Origin: Cloeon dipterum
Taxonomy: Eukaryota > Arthropoda > Insecta > Ephemeroptera > Baetidae
DNA: 64,000 bases
Assembly (NCBI RefSeq): GCF_949628265.1
Contig: NC_088788.1
Location: 17,732,001-17,796,000, forward strand
Direction of reading: 5' to 3'
Shown here piece by piece: positions 63,621 to 64,000 of this stretch. Numbering within the stretch: the first letter of the stretch is position 1; each line of letters starts with the position of its first letter. Made by a program: the position numbers and the translations under genes. The notes below the pieces were generated by a model that ran no database searches, was not told the DNA's origin, and saw nothing but the letters and a program-made list of their open reading frames with translations.

Positions 63621-64000
63621 TCAAAGAGTTAAACAATTGATAACTATTCAATTGATTTTATTCATCAGTCTCCAACGGGAAAAATTTACGAGCGCCATTC
63701 GTGGACAAAAACCAATAAGGCTCTTGGTTTTTTGTTAATGAGCAGCGTTAAATTGGAAATTTTTGTTTCAAATCTGCATTTCGAGCATCCTACATTTGCG
63801 AATCAATGCGAACCGGCAATTTGTTGTACCGGTTGTGCGTGTTGCATAAGCGTTCCTATTTAACAGTTTTTACAATAAATTTACCAAAAAAAATTACCAC
63901 ACGGCAATACCATCACTTGCAGATCTCAGCAATCCTAGGAATTAAAGAATATTGAGTTGGATGGATTCATGGCAGATTAACTTATTGTCATCACAAAGGT
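63621..64000. other. non-coding end of window
   Basis: AT-rich, no feature recognised. Confidence 0.4.

Overview
The window is eukaryotic nuclear DNA, almost certainly from an arthropod and probably an insect. The evidence is three intron-split secreted S1 serine protease genes with mostly 48-63 bp GT-AG introns, a CpG-undepleted and otherwise AT-rich intergenic background, and insect-type LINE, Ty3/gypsy and SINE debris. I cannot name the order or species from the sequence alone. There is no sign of a bacterial or organellar genome, CRISPR array, rRNA gene or recognisable tRNA gene.

Layout. Positions 1-19447 are gene-poor, with CpG/GC-rich patches alternating with AT-rich stretches and one weak signal-peptide-like exon at 366-480. 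From 19.4 to 49 kb the DNA is mostly non-coding with dispersed repeats. These are a ~420 bp SINE-like family (19448-19866, 48101-48333, 53564-53978) with two diverged relatives (39841-40029, 60124-60388), a ~500-560 bp unclassified repeat in three copies (38567-39130, 39336-39790, 44648-45136), a scrambled Ty3/gypsy remnant (29971-30690), a 5'-truncated LINE (34720-35590) and a second LINE remnant (57690-58137). A small cysteine-rich minus-strand ORF near 48.4 kb has a polyadenylation signal behind it but no assigned gene.

The core is a tandem, same-strand array of three paralogous chymotrypsin-fold genes at 49950-51218, 51714-53022 and 54246-55841. Each has seven coding exons with identical intron phases (0,1,2,1,1,0), a signal peptide, a cysteine-free pro-segment of about 50-65 residues carrying a shared D-F/Y-x-P-x-G-x-x-P-Q-P motif, and an S1 domain with Ser at the position-189 equivalent. 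The first two have lost catalytic residues in different combinations (His to Asn plus Ser to Tyr; Asp to Asn plus Ser to Phe). Only the third keeps the full triad, and it lacks a basic residue at the predicted activation site and uses a GC-AG intron. Read together, this is one potentially active but unusually processed protease beside two secreted pseudoproteases, all sharing an apparently unclassified pro-segment. This is the most interesting feature of the window.

The 3' end carries a minisatellite (62684-63620) built from a conserved ~73 bp AT-rich linker and length-variable CG/CA alternating purine-pyrimidine blocks.
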